64,000 bases of DNA from Stenotrophomonas cyclobalanopsidis (GTDB lineage: Bacteria; Pseudomonadota; Gammaproteobacteria; Xanthomonadales; Xanthomonadaceae). The notes beneath the pieces were generated by a model. The model was not told the DNA's origin. It saw only the letters and a list, made by a program, of their open reading frames with translations, and ran no database searches. The DNA is taken from positions 1 to 64,000 of the forward strand of contig NZ_VYKI01000001.1 in assembly GCF_008710035.1 (NCBI RefSeq). Direction: 5' to 3'. Below are positions 1 to 10,506 of this stretch, one piece after another. The position numbers and the translations under genes were made by a program. Within the stretch, counting starts at the first letter, position 1. Every line of letters begins with the position of its first letter.

Positions 1-182
1 CCCGGCGAGCGAAGCGGCCAGAGCCGACGCCGCCGGGCACGGCCCGGCGCTACCGAGATTCGCAGGCGGTCATGGGCAGCGCCGGGCCATGCCCGGCGAG
101 CGAAGCGGCCAGAGCCGACGCCGCCGGGCACGGCCCGGCGCTACCGGGATTCGCAGGCGGTCATGGGTGGCGCCAGGCCACG
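1..182. repeat. 91-bp tandem repeat built of SMAG-type REP palindromes
   Basis: Two near-identical copies of a 91-bp unit (1-91 and 92-182) lie head to tail. Each contains inverted copies of a GCCGGGC / GCCCGGC palindrome next to GTAGC on one strand, the form of Stenotrophomonas SMAG REP elements. The remaining bases up to 319 hold no gene I can support, only the upstream region of the LysM gene. Confidence 0.75.
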
Positions 183-319
183 CCCGGCGGGAGAAGCGGG
201 CATCCGCCACCCCGATTGTTCAGCCGCCCACCCGGGCGGCTTCACATCTGCACCATCCCCATTTAACAACCGCCATGTCACGGTGCCATCCACGTAGTCA
301 TGCAGACGGGAGTGTGTGG

Positions 320-613
320 ATGAGCACCGAGAAGAAAGCCGATTTCTCCGGCGTCACTGCCAGCGTCGACAGCACCGCCCAGGAAGTTCCAAAGGCGGAC
401 TTCTCCGGCGTCAGCGCTTCGGTGGACAGTACTGCTGAGGTAGTCAGTGGCGGTACCTACACCGTGCAGAAGGGTGATTCGCTGTCGAATATCGCCAAGG
501 AGCACCTGGGCGATGCCAATGCCTGGAAGAAGATCTTCGAGGCCAACCGCGATGTCCTCGACGATCCGGACAAGATTTTCCCGGGCCAGACCCTGAAGCT
601 GCCGCAGAAATAG
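320..613 (+). CDS. LysM domain protein
   Basis: This 97-residue protein has a C-terminal LysM domain (about residues 48-96) with the typical YTVQKGDSLSNIAKEHLGD start and a PGQTLKLP end. LysM binds N-acetylglucosamine in peptidoglycan. The N-terminal half holds two copies of a short KADFSGV-SASVDSTA motif, an internal duplication. There is no obvious signal peptide, as in the E. coli K-binding protein Kbp/YgaU, to which the architecture (short N-terminal region then LysM) is loosely similar. I chose the ATG at 320 because it follows a GGAG-like site at 309-312; the frame is open further upstream but that part overlaps REP DNA. The lipoprotein gene follows 65 bp downstream and may be co-transcribed. 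Confidence 0.8.
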   Translation: MSTEKKADFSGVTASVDSTAQEVPKADFSGVSASVDSTAEVVSGGTYTVQKGDSLSNIAKEHLGDANAWKKIFEANRDVLDDPDKIFPGQTLKLPQK

Positions 614-678
614 AAATAAGGGCACAGTGCGTTGAATCGCGCCAAGCCTGTCCAACCATCCTTGAGAGGAACATCCGA

Positions 679-1188
679 ATGATCAAGACCAGTCCGCTCC
701 AGACCGCCCTGATCGCCGCCCTGCTGGGCAGCGTCGCTCTCGTTGGCTGCAAGAAGAAAGAAGAGTCCACTGACAATAATGCTGCCCCGGCAGCGACCGC
801 CCCGGCCGAGTCGGCACCGGCGCCGATGACCGGCGCGCCGCCGCCGATGACGGAAGCTGCGTCGGTCAACGTTTCTTCGGTGACCGTTGGCAAGACCGCC
901 GCCGCCGACAAGTCGGTCGCGACCTCAGCTCTGTTTGGCAAGAAGGACGACATCATTGTTTCGGTCAAGACTGACGGGGCGGCCAGCAACGCAACCGTGG
1001 GTGTCAAGCTGACCTACCAGGACGGGCAGGTGGCGGGCGAAGAAAGTGCCACGCTGAATACCAGCGGTGCGGAAACCACCAACGTCACCTTCAAGAACGC
1101 CAATGGCTGGCCGGCCGGCAAGTACCGCGCCGAAGTGATGGTTGATGGCAAGGCGGCCGGAACGCCGCAGGAGTTCGAGGTCAAGTAA
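679..1188 (+). CDS. Small lipoprotein of unknown function
   Basis: The product is 169 residues. It starts with a lipoprotein signal (hydrophobic stretch followed by LVGC, cysteine near residue 24), so it should be lipidated and membrane-anchored facing the periplasm. After the cysteine come a lysine-rich KKKEE stretch and a low-complexity Ala/Pro linker to about residue 60. A compact C-terminal domain (about 65-169) follows, rich in beta-forming residues, with VGVKLTYQDG and a final AGTPQEFEVK. I do not recognise a named family. A GAGAGGA ribosome site precedes the ATG. An intrinsic terminator follows 35 bp after the stop. Confidence 0.75.
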   Translation: MIKTSPLQTALIAALLGSVALVGCKKKEESTDNNAAPAATAPAESAPAPMTGAPPPMTEAASVNVSSVTVGKTAAADKSVATSALFGKKDDIIVSVKTDGAASNATVGVKLTYQDGQVAGEESATLNTSGAETTNVTFKNANGWPAGKYRAEVMVDGKAAGTPQEFEVK

Positions 1189-1223
1189 GTCCCGCCGACT
1201 CTCTCCCGGTTGGACTCACGATG

Positions 1224-1253
1224 GACGCAGCCGCGAGGCTGCGTCTTTTTTTT
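1224..1253 (+). terminator. Intrinsic terminator after the lipoprotein gene
   Basis: A perfect 9-bp stem GACGCAGCC / GGCTGCGTC (1224-1232, 1237-1245) with a GCGA loop is followed by eight T residues. Confidence 0.92.
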
Positions 1254-1273
1254 GCATGTTCCCCCGAAGCCGC

Positions 1274-1292
1274 ATCCACGCATGGCCTGGAT
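1274..1292. repeat. REP palindrome, ATCCACGC family
   Basis: ATCCACGCATGGCCTGGAT followed by CTAC (GTAG on the other strand). The same element occurs at 18032, 49814 and 60694. This copy has one mismatch in the stem. Confidence 0.65.
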
Positions 1293-1386
1293 CTACTGGC
1301 GCCGGTGGCAGGCATGGTTGCATCCGATACCACGTAGCTGGACCACAGCGTTGCCGTGGTGCAGTACCGCAGCGTATGGCATGGCT

Positions 1387-1415
1387 TTGCCCCGCGCCGC
1401 TGAAAACGCGACAAT
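1387..1415 (+). promoter_or_regulatory. Possible sigma70 promoter for icd
   Basis: TTGCCC (1387-1392), a 17-bp spacer and GACAAT (1410-1415) give four of six matches in each box. It lies 120 bp before icd in an otherwise gene-free stretch (1254-1534). Only a weak pattern match. Confidence 0.3.
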
Positions 1416-1465
1416 GCAGGGGTTTCCCCATCGCGCGCCCACCCTGACGGCGACGGGGAAAGTGA

Positions 1466-3757
<2,292 letters not shown>

Positions 3758-3785
3758 TCCATCGCCGCCTGCGTGTGACACCCGG

Positions 3786-3815
3786 AAACCCGCGCTTCGG
3801 CGCGGGTTTCTTTTT
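3786..3815 (+). terminator. Intrinsic terminator after icd
   Basis: A 10-bp stem AAACCCGCGC / GCGCGGGTTT closed by a TTCG tetraloop is followed by C and five T residues. It separates icd from aceK transcriptionally. Confidence 0.92.
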
Positions 3816-3830
3816 GCCTGGGCGGGCTTC

Positions 3831-3970
3831 TGTAGAGCCGAGCCCGTGCTCGGCTGCTTCTGCTCCCGCCCTTTCGTAGAGTCGAGCTTGCTCGACTTCT
3901 GCCGGAAGCAGCAGAGCAGGCTCGACGCTATCGAAGCGCCAATGCAGCCGAGCATGGGCTCGGCTCTACA
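3831..3970. repeat. 140-bp inverted pair of SMAG-type REPs (BIME-like)
   Basis: The 27-bp ends (3831-3857 and 3944-3970) are inverted copies with a single mismatch, both headed by TGTAGAGCCGAGC. Each arm is itself palindromic (GCCGAGC / GCTCGGC). Between them is a second palindrome AGTCGAGCTTGCTCGACT (3880-3897). The icd-aceK gap otherwise holds nothing I can identify. Confidence 0.8.
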
Positions 3971-4024
3971 CAAGCTACCCCACGCCGGCGTATGGTGGAT
4001 GCCCCTGTCCCTGCCGAGCCGTGC

Positions 4025-5755
4025 ATGTCCCAGCCTGACATCGCCATCGACCTGGCACCGCGCATCGCCGTGGCCATCCGCGATGGCTTCGAGGACTACC
4101 ACGCGCGCTTCGCGGCGATCACCGCGCGGGCGCGGCTGCGCTTCGAGCAGCGCGACTGGGCCGCTGCACGGCAGGATGCGGTCGAGCGCATCGCCTTGTA
4201 CGACCTGTGCATCGCCGAACGGATGGACGCGTTGCGGCGCATGGCCGGCGATGCGATCGGCGTGCGCGCGCTGTGGCTGCAGGTGCACGCGCACTACAGC
4301 GCGCTGCTGCAGGGGCCGATCGACGCCGAACTGTACAAGACCTTCTACAACACCCTGGCGCGGCGCCTGTTCGCCACCCGCGGGGTAGACCCGGCGCTGG
4401 AATTCATCGCCTTCGACATCGAACCCTCCGATGCGATTACCCACCCGGTGGCACGCCACACCTACGCGGTGTCGCCCACGCGCCCGGTGGAGGCCCTGCA
4501 GCGGGTGCTGGCCGATTACCGCTTCGACGTGCCTTACGCACACCAGCTGCGCTGCGCGGCCGCCATTGCCATCCGCCTGCAGGATGACCTCGCCCATTGG
4601 GGCGATACGCCGGTGCGCAGCATCGAGCTGCTCGACACCGTGTTCTACCGCGAGCGTCGCGCTTACCTCGTCGGCCGCGTGTTCGGCGAACACCGCTTCT
4701 CGCCCTGCATCATCGCCCTGGTCAACGACGAGCGCGGTCTGCGCGCGGATGCAGTGCTGACCCGGCGCCGCGATGTCGCCCACCTGTTCGGTGTCTCGCG
4801 CAGCTATTTCCAGGCCAACCTGGCCACCGTCGGCGATGCCGTGGTGTTCCTGCGCAGCCTGCTGCCGGGCAAGCCGATCGACGAGATCTACACCGTGCTC
4901 GGCCGCGCCAAGCAGGGCAAGACGGAGCGGTACCGCACCTTCTTCCGCCACTTCAACGAACACCCGCACGAACAGCTGGTGCATGCCGAGGGCACGCCGG
5001 GCATGGTCATGGCGGTATTCACCCTGCCCAGCTATCCGCTGGTGTTCAAGCTGATCCGCGACCGCTTCGCCTGGCCCAAGGCGATGTCGCGCCAGCAGGT
5101 GGAAGAGAAGTACGCGCTGGTGTTCAACCTGGACCGCGTCGGCCGCCTGCTCGATGCACAGCCCTACCGCCACCTGCGCTTCCCGCGCGCGCGCTTCTCT
5201 CCGGCGCTGCTGGACGAGCTGCTGCAGCAGTGCGCGCAGAGCGTGCGCGTGCAGGGCGACGAGATCGAGGTCGCCCTGTGCTACGTGCAGCGCCGCTTCC
5301 GCCCGTTGAACCTGTACCTGCGCGAGCAGGGTGCGCCGGGCGTGCGCGCGGCCGTGCTGGACTACGCGCAGGCGATCACCGACATGGCCCGCAACAACAT
5401 CTTCCCCGGCGACATGCTGCCGAAGAATTTCGGCGTGTCACGCCATGGTCGCGCGGTGTTCTACGACTACGACGAGCTGTGCCTGGTCAGTGATTGCGTG
5501 TTCCGCGCCTGGCCGCAGCCGCGTACGCCGGAAGAGGCGCTGGCCGACGAGCCCTGGTTCCATGTCGGCCCGCGCGATGTGTTTCCCGAACGCTTCGGTC
5601 CGTTCATGGGCCTGCCGGCGCAGGAGCTGGCGGCGGTGCGTGAACACTACCGCCACCTGTTCGATCCCGCCTGGTGGCAGGGCCTGCAGGCCCGCTTCGC
5701 CAGTGGCGATATTCCTGACACGCCACCGTACGCTGCCGATCACCGTTTGGCGTGA
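4025..5755 (+). CDS. aceK: Isocitrate dehydrogenase kinase/phosphatase
   Basis: The 576-residue protein is AceK, the bifunctional enzyme that phosphorylates and dephosphorylates isocitrate dehydrogenase and so sets flux between the TCA cycle and the glyoxylate bypass. The regulatory N-terminal helical domain contains RFEQRDW and [10 protein letters not shown]. The kinase domain shows [29 protein letters not shown] (Asp near 463) and FYDYDEL (Asp near 481), matching the catalytic and metal-binding aspartates of E. coli AceK. An ATG 33 bp upstream (3992) is possible. I prefer 4025 because the N-terminal length then fits the family; neither has a strong ribosome site. No aceA or aceB gene is nearby; the neighbour is the monomeric icd. 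Confidence 0.95.
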   Translation: MSQPDIAIDLAPRIAVAIRDGFEDYHARFAAITARARLRFEQRDWAAARQDAVERIALYDLCIAERMDALRRMAGDAIGVRALWLQVHAHYSALLQGPIDAELYKTFYNTLARRLFATRGVDPALEFIAFDIEPSDAITHPVARHTYAVSPTRPVEALQRVLADYRFDVPYAHQLRCAAAIAIRLQDDLAHWGDTPVRSIELLDTVFYRERRAYLVGRVFGEHRFSPCIIALVNDERGLRADAVLTRRRDVAHLFGVSRSYFQANLATVGDAVVFLRSLLPGKPIDEIYTVLGRAKQGKTERYRTFFRHFNEHPHEQLVHAEGTPGMVMAVFTLPSYPLVFKLIRDRFAWPKAMSRQQVEEKYALVFNLDRVGRLLDAQPYRHLRFPRARFSPALLDELLQQCAQSVRVQGDEIEVALCYVQRRFRPLNLYLREQGAPGVRAAVLDYAQAITDMARNNIFPGDMLPKNFGVSRHGRAVFYDYDELCLVSDCVFRAWPQPRTPEEALADEPWFHVGPRDVFPERFGPFMGLPAQELAAVREHYRHLFDPAWWQGLQARFASGDIPDTPPYAADHRLA

Positions 5756-5823
5756 CCCGGCCACTAGCCCTGCGGCGCGAAAGTCGGTTAGGCTGGACCA
5801 TCATTGCCAAGGATCCGGTACCG

Positions 5824-6708
5824 ATGCGCTCATCCCTTTGTCTTGCCGTTGCCCTGGCGGTCGGCAGCGTTACCGCCATCACCGCTTTTGATGCCCCTGC
5901 GCAGACCACGAAGGCGGTGCGCGCCACCGCCGAGGCCAGCATGGTGCTGACCGGCACCATCGACGTGGCCACAGACGGCTCGGTCAGCAATCTTGTACTG
6001 GACCAGCGCGAGCGCTTGACGCCCACGATCGCTGGTTTCGTCGACGGCACCATCCGCAGCTGGCGCTTCGAACCGACCGTGCAGGATGGACGTGCGGTGT
6101 CCGTGACGGCACCGATCCGCGTGCGCCTGCTCGGCAAGCCTGCAGCTGACGGCACGATGGAAGTACGCATGACGGGCGTCAACTTCAACGTGTACAGCGA
6201 CAAGGATACCGATACCGTGACGCGGCGCGAGATGGGGCCGCCGAGCTATCCGCAGCAGGCGTTCCGCAACGGCGTGCAGGGCGAGGTGGTGCTGCTGATC
6301 AGGGTGGACCGGGATGGCAATGCAGCCGACGTCGCCACCGAGCAGGTGAACCTGGGGGTCGTGGGGCCCGAGCGCTCCATGCGGCAGATGCGTGATCTGT
6401 TTGCCAATGCCAGCACCGCCGCCGCCCGTAAATGGACCTTTGCACCGCCGACCACCGGAAAGGACAAGGACGCTGCCGAGTGGACGGTTCGTACGGTGGT
6501 CAGCTACACGATGAGTGACGGACCGGGCGTCCAGCCAACGCCCTATGGCGTCTGGAAGCCCTTCATCCCGGGCCCGCGCCAGTCGGCGCCGTGGCGCCAG
6601 CAGGATGTCGCGCAGGAGGGTAGTGACCTGCTGCCGGCCGGCGGCGTGTACATGGTGGATGGTGCCCATCGTGGCCTGCGTCTGCTGACGGCACTGGCAG
6701 AGGACTGA
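5824..6708 (+). CDS. Secreted TonB-C-like protein, copy 1
   Basis: The 294-residue product begins MRSSLCLAVALAVGS with a cleavable-looking signal peptide ending near AQT. The C-terminal half (about 140-230) has the TonB C-terminal fold signature: PPSYPQQAFRNGVQGEVVLL, then IRVDRDGNAADV and a RKWTFAPP end. An N-terminal repeat-like region (SWRFEPTVQDG) resembles a second such domain. It lacks a TonB transmembrane anchor with a long proline linker, so it is probably a periplasmic TonB-domain protein of unknown role rather than an energy transducer. I chose the ATG at 5824 because it opens the signal peptide; the upstream ATG at 5752 overlaps aceK. The next gene is a paralogue. Confidence 0.7.
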   Translation: MRSSLCLAVALAVGSVTAITAFDAPAQTTKAVRATAEASMVLTGTIDVATDGSVSNLVLDQRERLTPTIAGFVDGTIRSWRFEPTVQDGRAVSVTAPIRVRLLGKPAADGTMEVRMTGVNFNVYSDKDTDTVTRREMGPPSYPQQAFRNGVQGEVVLLIRVDRDGNAADVATEQVNLGVVGPERSMRQMRDLFANASTAAARKWTFAPPTTGKDKDAAEWTVRTVVSYTMSDGPGVQPTPYGVWKPFIPGPRQSAPWRQQDVAQEGSDLLPAGGVYMVDGAHRGLRLLTALAED

Positions 6709-6799
6709 GTCCCGTCTGGTCCCTCGTGTTCCAGGGCTGCGAGGCATGGCGCGCGCTGGCAACGAGGGACCTGTCTTTCAAGCACAAGGAGTGAGTGTG

Positions 6800-7672
6800 A
6801 TGCGATCTTCCCTTTTCCTGGCCCTGACCCTGGCCCTCGGTGGCGGCGCCGCCTGCATCGGCACCGCCGATGCGCAGAGCGCGCGTGAAGTACGCAAGCA
6901 GACCGAGGCCAGCATGACGCTCAGTGGTGTCATCGACATCGGCCGCGATGGCCAGGTTGAAGGCTTCCAGCTCGACCACCGCGAGAAGGTTGCCGAAGAC
7001 GTGGCGGCGATGGTCGACGGCACGGTCAAGGCGTGGCGTTTCGAGCCGGTGCTGGTCAATGGCCAGCCGGTGCGTGCGCGCACCACCGTCCAGCTGCGCC
7101 TGCTGGCGGACAACCTGGCCGGCAACACCATGCAGGTCCGCGTGACCGACGCGAACTTCGACAAGGTCCGCGACGAGAACGACCTCGGCAGCGATGACAT
7201 CCGCGCGTTGAACATGCGCCCGCCGGTGTATCCGGACAAGGCAGCCTCGATCCGCGGCCAGGGCGTGGTGCTGCTGCTGGTCAAGATCGGGCGTGACGGC
7301 AAGGTTGCCGACGTGATTGCCGAGCGGACCAACCTGACTTCGGTCGGTCCCGGCCGCACCATGGATATGCTGCGTGACGTGCTGGCCAAGGCCAGCGTCA
7401 AGACCGCGCGCACCTGGACCTTCAAGCCGCCGACGACCGGCAAGGACAAGGACGCTGAGTTCTGGACCGTGCGGGTTCCCGTCCATTACGCCTTCGACTC
7501 GAAGAAGGAGCGCTACGGCCGCTGGTCCGCCTACATCCCCGGCCCGCGCCAGCAGGCACCGTGGAAGACCGGCGAAGACGCGAATGCCAGCGGCTCCGAC
7601 CTGCTGCCCGAAGGCGGCGTCTACATGGTCGGCCGCAACGACGGCCCGCGCCTGCTGACCCCGCTGGGCTGA
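6800..7672 (+). CDS. Secreted TonB-C-like protein, copy 2
   Basis: This 290-residue protein is a paralogue of the gene 91 bp upstream. It shares MRSSL, TEASMTLSG, VDGTVKAWRFEPV, the TonB-C-like block PPVYPDKAASIRGQGVVLLL, the TWTFKPPTTGKDKDAEFWT segment and the ending SDLLPEGGVYMV. The pair therefore arose by tandem duplication. A signal peptide ends near ADAQS. An AAGGAG ribosome site (6786-6791) fixes the ATG at 6800. Function is unknown; a periplasmic location is inferred. It is convergent with the diguanylate cyclase gene. Confidence 0.7.
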   Translation: MRSSLFLALTLALGGGAACIGTADAQSAREVRKQTEASMTLSGVIDIGRDGQVEGFQLDHREKVAEDVAAMVDGTVKAWRFEPVLVNGQPVRARTTVQLRLLADNLAGNTMQVRVTDANFDKVRDENDLGSDDIRALNMRPPVYPDKAASIRGQGVVLLLVKIGRDGKVADVIAERTNLTSVGPGRTMDMLRDVLAKASVKTARTWTFKPPTTGKDKDAEFWTVRVPVHYAFDSKKERYGRWSAYIPGPRQQAPWKTGEDANASGSDLLPEGGVYMVGRNDGPRLLTPLG

Positions 7673-7686
7673 CCGACGCGGCCACA

Positions 7687-7707
7687 GCGCCAGACCGTCC
7701 CTGGCGC
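7687..7707. terminator. Hairpin between convergent genes
   Basis: GCGCCAG (7687-7693) pairs with CTGGCGC (7701-7707) in the 48-bp gap between two convergent genes. There is no T tract, so termination is only suggested. Confidence 0.3.
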
Positions 7708-7720
7708 GCCCGCGCACGGA

Positions 7721-9295
7721 TCAATCCGCGTGCGGGTAGACCACCACACGGTTGCGGCCCTGTTCCTTGGCCAGGTACAGGGCCTTGTCGGCCAGCCGCA
7801 GCGCCTGTTCCACGTCGGCATGGAACGTGGGGAAATGGGCCACGCCCAGCGACACGGTGATGTTGCCGACCGGTGCGAACGGTTGCCCGGCAATCGCCTG
7901 GCGCAGGCGCTCGGCGGCCTGCTGCGCCGCCGCCACGCTGACGCCCGGCAGCAGCACCAGGAATTCCTCGCCACCGGCGCGGCACAGCACGTCGGTCTCG
8001 CGCGAATGGCGTCGCATCTGCTCGGCGATGTGGACGATGGCGGCATCGCCGACGTCATGGCCGTGGCCGTCGTTGATCGCCTTGAAACGGTCGATGTCCA
8101 GCGCCAGGATCGCGAACGGCACGCCTTGCGCCTGCAGCATCTCCAGCGCGTTCTGCAGGCCGCGGCGGTTCAGCAGCCCGGTCATCGGGTCGGTCCGGCT
8201 GGCGCGGTTGAGCGTACCGATGCGGTCCTGCAGCGCGTTGAAGCTGTACAGCACCGCCTGCTTCAGCTGCGCCACTTCGAAGTACCACGCGCGGATGCCG
8301 GTGACATGGTTGATCGCGTTGCCGGTGTCTTCGCCTTCCTGCACGTTGCGCGCCAGCTGCCACAGCGGCATCGAGATGCGCCTGGCGAACCACCAGGTGA
8401 TCAGCAGCGAGAGCACGCCCAGCGGGATTGCGTTCCAGATGACTGAGGTCATCAGGCGCGACAGCGGCTGCAGGGTCGCTTCGGTCGGGCGCTGGGCGAT
8501 GATGCCCCAGCCGGTGACCGGCACCGGGGCATAGCCGGACAGCTGGGCCACGCCATGGTTGTTGACCAGCTGCTGGCTGCCGGAACGACCGCCCATCACC
8601 GCCTTCACCGCCGCGTTGTTCCGCGCGTAGGTGCCCACTTCCTTCGGGTTGTTGTGGTAGATGATGCGGCCGTTGTGGTCGACCACGTACAGGTAGGACC
8701 CGTCGCGATAGTAGTGCTTGCCCAGCAGCGTGTGCAGCGCGCTGCGCTGGCGCAGGTACAGGGTGCCGCTGACGTAGCCCAGGTAGGCGCCCTGGCGGTC
8801 GAAGATGGGGTGCGACAGCGAGATCAGCAGCTTGCCCGTCGCCGACTGGTAGGGATCGCTGATCAGCGGCTGGCGGCGCGCCAGCGCTTGCCTGCTGCCG
8901 AAGCTCTTCAGCACTTCGCCCTGCAGCTGCAAGGTCTGCGGTGAGGTGGCGATGACAAGGCCGCCGGCATTGACCACCAGCGAGGAGTTGAAGCTGCTGG
9001 ACTGCAGCTGCAGGCGGCTGGCTTCGTCCTGCGCGTGGCCGGCATCCAGCCCGCTCTCACCGAGCCGGGTGGCAGCGTAGGCCAGCTGCTGCTGCGCGGA
9101 GAGCAGAAAGGCCTGCGTCGTGTCGGCCAGCTTGCTGGTGTAGACGCGGTTGGCTTCCAAGGTGTTGCTCACCAGTTGGTCGCGCTGCACGCGGTAGCTG
9201 GCCAGCAGCGTGTTGCCGAGGGCGATGAGCGTACTCAGCAGGGCCAGCGCAAGAATCAGCTTGCCCAGGTTGAGGCGGTTGGAGATGGGTGGCAT
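7721..9295 (-). CDS. Membrane-bound diguanylate cyclase (dCache-HAMP-GGDEF)
   Basis: The 524-residue protein makes cyclic di-GMP from two GTP. Order: transmembrane helix (about 10-31), periplasmic Cache-type sensor (about 35-270, with ISDPYQSATGKLLISLSHPI), second transmembrane helix (about 275-298), HAMP-like linker, then GGDEF domain. The active site is GGEEF at 441-445, so it should be active. RETD sits five residues before it, as an inhibitory I-site for product feedback. DPMTGLLNRRG and DIDRFKAINDGHGHDVGD are also present. The sensor domain presumably reads a small extracellular ligand. It stands alone on the minus strand, convergent with the TonB-C-like genes. Confidence 0.93.
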   Translation of the reverse strand: MPPISNRLNLGKLILALALLSTLIALGNTLLASYRVQRDQLVSNTLEANRVYTSKLADTTQAFLLSAQQQLAYAATRLGESGLDAGHAQDEASRLQLQSSSFNSSLVVNAGGLVIATSPQTLQLQGEVLKSFGSRQALARRQPLISDPYQSATGKLLISLSHPIFDRQGAYLGYVSGTLYLRQRSALHTLLGKHYYRDGSYLYVVDHNGRIIYHNNPKEVGTYARNNAAVKAVMGGRSGSQQLVNNHGVAQLSGYAPVPVTGWGIIAQRPTEATLQPLSRLMTSVIWNAIPLGVLSLLITWWFARRISMPLWQLARNVQEGEDTGNAINHVTGIRAWYFEVAQLKQAVLYSFNALQDRIGTLNRASRTDPMTGLLNRRGLQNALEMLQAQGVPFAILALDIDRFKAINDGHGHDVGDAAIVHIAEQMRRHSRETDVLCRAGGEEFLVLLPGVSVAAAQQAAERLRQAIAGQPFAPVGNITVSLGVAHFPTFHADVEQALRLADKALYLAKEQGRNRVVVYPHAD

Positions 9296-9403
9296 GCAGC
9301 GACTGCGCCCACTGCTGCGGCAGCGCAGCCGGGCACGAACGGTGGGGAAGCCGCCATTATGGGCACATTCGCCTGCCCTGGGGTTAAGTACGGTGTCCCG
9401 GTG

Positions 9404-10420
9404 TCAGCGTTGCAGGCGCCGCCGCAACGTATCGCGCACGCGCTCGGCGCCAGCCGCGTCCAGCGGCGCGAGCACGCCACGCGCATCCTGCGGCACATGC
9501 GCGGCCGTATGTTCGCCCGCATCGAACACATAGTGGTCGAGCATCGTGCGCCAGTGCGCGCGCTGTTCGGGCGGCAGGTCGCGCAGGGCGAGGATGGCCA
9601 GCATCAGCGCGTTCATGGGCGAATCCATCCACGCCGGCACCGGTCGCCACCAGCTGTTGACCAGCACGTTGAACGCTTCCAGGCCTTCCATGTGGTGCCA
9701 CCACAGCGAGGGAATGAACACCGCGTCGCCGGGCTCCAGCTCGGCCACCTGGGCCTGTGCCCACGCCTGCGTGAAGCGCGGGAAGCGCTGCAGGTCCGGC
9801 GCATGGAAATCGACCAGGCTGATCGCCTGCCCGGCCGGGGTGAAGTCCAGCGGCCCGACGTACAGATTGTCGATCTGCTCCGGTGCGAACAGGGTGACCC
9901 GGCGGCGGCCGGCTGCCACACAGGCCAGGTTGTCCGGCACGTCCTGGTGGGCGGCGATGCGCGAGCGGTTGCCGATCCAGATGCTGGCCAGCGGATCGGC
10001 CACACCGAGGTGCAGCGGATTGGCCTGGCGGAAACCCGGCAGGAAACTGTCCAGCGTGGTCGATGCCACATAGATGGAGGGCGGCGCGGGATCGCTGGCG
10101 TACTTCAGCAGCGTGGCCAGCACCACCTTCAGCGGAATCTGCTCGCGGCGGAAATTGAAGCCGCTCATGTCCTCGTTATAGAACAACCGGCCCCGCGTGT
10201 CGGGCGCGGCGGTGGTCGCCGTCACCGGCATCTGCCCATGGTCGAAGCTGGCCAGGTGGGCCACCGCCTCGGCGGGCGAACGGCGCGCGGCCATCACCAG
10301 CGGCCAGTGCGCCACCAGCCCACGGATGACCTTCGGCGTGGTCCAGGTGGGCAGCTGCACGTGCAGCTGCGCCGGGTCCAAGCCGTGTATCTCTTCGATG
10401 GGGCGGGGCGGTGAAAGCAT
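9404..10420 (-). CDS. Cupin-like (JmjC-type) protein next to TonB receptor
   Basis: The 338-residue protein belongs to the cupin_8 / JmjC-like Fe(II)-dependent family. It has an HxD metal motif (His158, Asp160 in AAHQDVPDN) and a distal histidine in SLWWHHMEG (about 242-243). The TRGRLFYNEDMSGFNFRR and GDAVFIPSLWWHH segments are typical of the family copies that accompany TonB-dependent receptors in Xanthomonadaceae and Caulobacter sugar-use loci. Its substrate is unknown. It lies 86 bp downstream of the receptor gene on the same strand, separated by a REP palindrome, so it is probably the second gene of that operon and under the same LacI control. Confidence 0.8.
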   Translation of the reverse strand: MLSPPRPIEEIHGLDPAQLHVQLPTWTTPKVIRGLVAHWPLVMAARRSPAEAVAHLASFDHGQMPVTATTAAPDTRGRLFYNEDMSGFNFRREQIPLKVVLATLLKYASDPAPPSIYVASTTLDSFLPGFRQANPLHLGVADPLASIWIGNRSRIAAHQDVPDNLACVAAGRRRVTLFAPEQIDNLYVGPLDFTPAGQAISLVDFHAPDLQRFPRFTQAWAQAQVAELEPGDAVFIPSLWWHHMEGLEAFNVLVNSWWRPVPAWMDSPMNALMLAILALRDLPPEQRAHWRTMLDHYVFDAGEHTAAHVPQDARGVLAPLDAAGAERVRDTLRRRLQR

Positions 10421-10464
10421 GCGCGGTCATCCGGAGCGGAGCGGCTTGGGCCTGAGCCGGCCCC

Positions 10465-10492
10465 GTGGAGCCGGGCCCATGCCCGGCCCCAC
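10465..10492. repeat. REP palindrome between receptor and cupin genes
   Basis: GTGGAGCCGGGC, a short CCAT centre and GCCCGGCCCCAC form a near-perfect hairpin between two co-directional genes. It could tune expression of the downstream cupin gene. Confidence 0.6.
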
Positions 10493-10506
10493 GGTACCGC
10501 AGCAGG

